Source: Vampirovibrio chlorellavorus (lineage in GTDB: Bacteria; Cyanobacteriota; Vampirovibrionia; Vampirovibrionales; Vampirovibrionaceae). Taken from it: DNA of 64,000 nucleotides. Positions 63,073-64,000 of this stretch are shown piece by piece. Under the pieces are notes generated by a model. The model did not search any database. It saw nothing but the letters and a program-made list of their open reading frames with translations, and was not told where the DNA came from. Each line of letters starts with the position of its first letter. The stretch's first letter is position 1. The stretch lies in NCBI RefSeq assembly GCF_003149375.1, contig NZ_QFWH01000001.1, positions 212,753-276,752 on the forward strand, in the 5' to 3' direction. A program made the translations under genes and the position numbers.

Positions 63073-64000
63073 TTACTCCGTTTTAATCACTTGGGGGGCA
63101 GGGGTTTGGGCGGCAATCCGGGCCGGGATGATGCCGGACACAATGGCGGTGATCATGACCAGACCAAAGGATTGCAGCAGGAAGAACCAGGGCAGTTCAA
63201 AGCGAATGGTCCACCCGAAGGACTGCTTGTTGATTACTTCTATCAGCAAAAACGACAGGGCCAATCCAACGGCCAGCCCGCTGGTGTTGCCAAAGAAGCC
63301 CAGCAGGCCCGCTTTGACCATTACAATTTTACCGATCTGGGCGTTGGTGGCCCCCAGATATTTCAGCAGGCCAAATTCCCGGCGGGCTTCCAGTACCAGG
63401 GCGAACAGGGCGTTCATCACCGCCAGCAAGGCCACGGCAATGGCAATCACATGCAAGGCGTACGTAATGGCAAAGGTGCGATCGAAAATGCGCAAGACGT
63501 TTTCCCGGAGTTCCTGATTACTGCGAATCTCCAGACGGCTTTTGCCTTGCAGCTTGGCGTGAATGGCCTGACGAACCGCTTCCGGGTCGGTATCCGGATT
63601 CAGGTAGACGGCCAGATTGCTGATGCGATTGTCTTGGTAAAAGCGGGCGTACCACTGCCGAGGCATCACAATGTAGCCCAAATCGCTGGAATAATCGTAA
63701 TAAACCCCTTGCACCCGGAATTTCCGAAGGCCGGTGGGGGTGGCCAGTTCAATCAGGCTGTTTTTGCCTACTTTGTTGCGGGTGGAAAAGGCCTCGGTGA
63801 CAATCACGGAGGGCTCGGCCATGACCCGCTTCAAGACAGCCTGAGGCGCTTCGTTGTCTAAAAATTGTAAATTCCCGTGTCGGGCCAAAACCTGAAATTG
63901 GCCCACCCCCAGGTTGGTGGGATTGCCGTGGTATTGAATGGGAAACTCATAAAAATCATCCACGGCGGCCACCCCCGGAATGGCCTGAATAACCGCCACC
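63073..64000 (-). CDS. FtsX/MacB-type ABC transporter permease, partial
   Basis: The C-terminal part (at least 308 residues) of a permease whose start lies beyond the right end of the window. A large extracytoplasmic domain is followed by FtsX-type helices: a TM around YALHVIAIAVALLAVMNALF, the cytoplasmic LEARREFGLLKYLGATNAQIGKI motif, and two further TMs ending in a Lys/Glu tail. It probably works with an ABC ATPase encoded further right, and with the AttH-like protein four bases downstream, in moving lipids or lipoproteins. Confidence 0.88.
   Translation of the reverse strand, partial: VAVIQAIPGVAAVDDFYEFPIQYHGNPTNLGVGQFQVLARHGNLQFLDNEAPQAVLKRVMAEPSVIVTEAFSTRNKVGKNSLIELATPTGLRKFRVQGVYYDYSSDLGYIVMPRQWYARFYQDNRISNLAVYLNPDTDPEAVRQAIHAKLQGKSRLEIRSNQELRENVLRIFDRTFAITYALHVIAIAVALLAVMNALFALVLEARREFGLLKYLGATNAQIGKIVMVKAGLLGFFGNTSGLAVGLALSFLLIEVINKQSFGWTIRFELPWFFLLQSFGLVMITAIVSGIIPARIAAQTPAPQVIKTE

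Overview
The window reads as chromosomal DNA from a diderm, aerobic, heterotrophic bacterium. LptA-like and KdsA proteins indicate a lipopolysaccharide outer membrane, and a haem-copper oxidase indicates oxygen respiration. ClpC with a UVR motif, an LL-diaminopimelate-type aminotransferase, degenerate TolC-like proteins and the overall gene mix fit a non-photosynthetic relative of Cyanobacteria (Vampirovibrionia/'Melainabacteria'). That placement is inference from content and was not checked by a search. I saw no rRNA, intact tRNA, CRISPR array, prophage or insertion sequence.

Layout. 0-5 kb: LptA-like protein, a molybdopterin-fold protein lacking the metal-ligand cysteine, two tandem OEP-like secreted paralogs, and rpsP. 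5-14.1 kb: one long minus-strand respiratory cluster in the order ccoN, ccoO/P fusion, ccoS, a CcoP-anchor-like peptide, dihaem cytochrome c lipoprotein, Rieske protein, large cytochrome b, two small membrane proteins, a second cytochrome b fused to a 2x[4Fe-4S] ferredoxin, an MvhD/FlpD-type iron-sulfur protein, a 36-residue membrane peptide and a 4-TM protein. 14.4-36 kb: mostly housekeeping genes (oppD-like, cdd, two S41 proteases, nagA, queC, rlmH, ribF and others) with several uncharacterised small proteins and one REPIN-like repeat. 33-36 kb: DUF721-recF-dnaN. 36.1-36.9 kb: an 823-base gene-poor region packed with GATC sites and DnaA-box-like 9-mers, the best oriC candidate. 37-45 kb: kdsA, then plus-strand dprA-polA-nadK-recN. 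46.6-51.3 kb: an aminotransferase and a UDP-uronate/UDP-xylose nucleotide-sugar set. 51-64 kb: ruvX, uncharacterised HEAT-like, TPR and membrane proteins, a DUF512 radical SAM protein, clpC, a pseudouridine synthase, and an AttH/CrtC-like lipocalin next to a FtsX-type permease that runs off the right end.

The most interesting system is the respiratory cluster. It encodes two cytochrome b proteins with complementary changes. The 500-residue one keeps an acidic PEWY-like motif (SDWY) and the haem bL histidines but has Arg and Tyr where both haem bH histidines should be. The shorter one keeps all four haem histidines but has PNVY in place of PEWY and carries two [4Fe-4S] clusters, followed by an FlpD/MvhD-type gene. 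This suggests a split quinol-oxidising complex in which low-potential electrons may leave through iron-sulfur clusters. The oxidase is also rearranged: CcoO and a monohaem CcoP-like domain are fused, and a CcoP-like membrane anchor is a separate 58-residue gene.

Limits. Functions come from motifs read by eye. Start codons were chosen from Shine-Dalgarno-like sequences and family length. Promoters are mostly single -10-like hexamers and are weakly supported.
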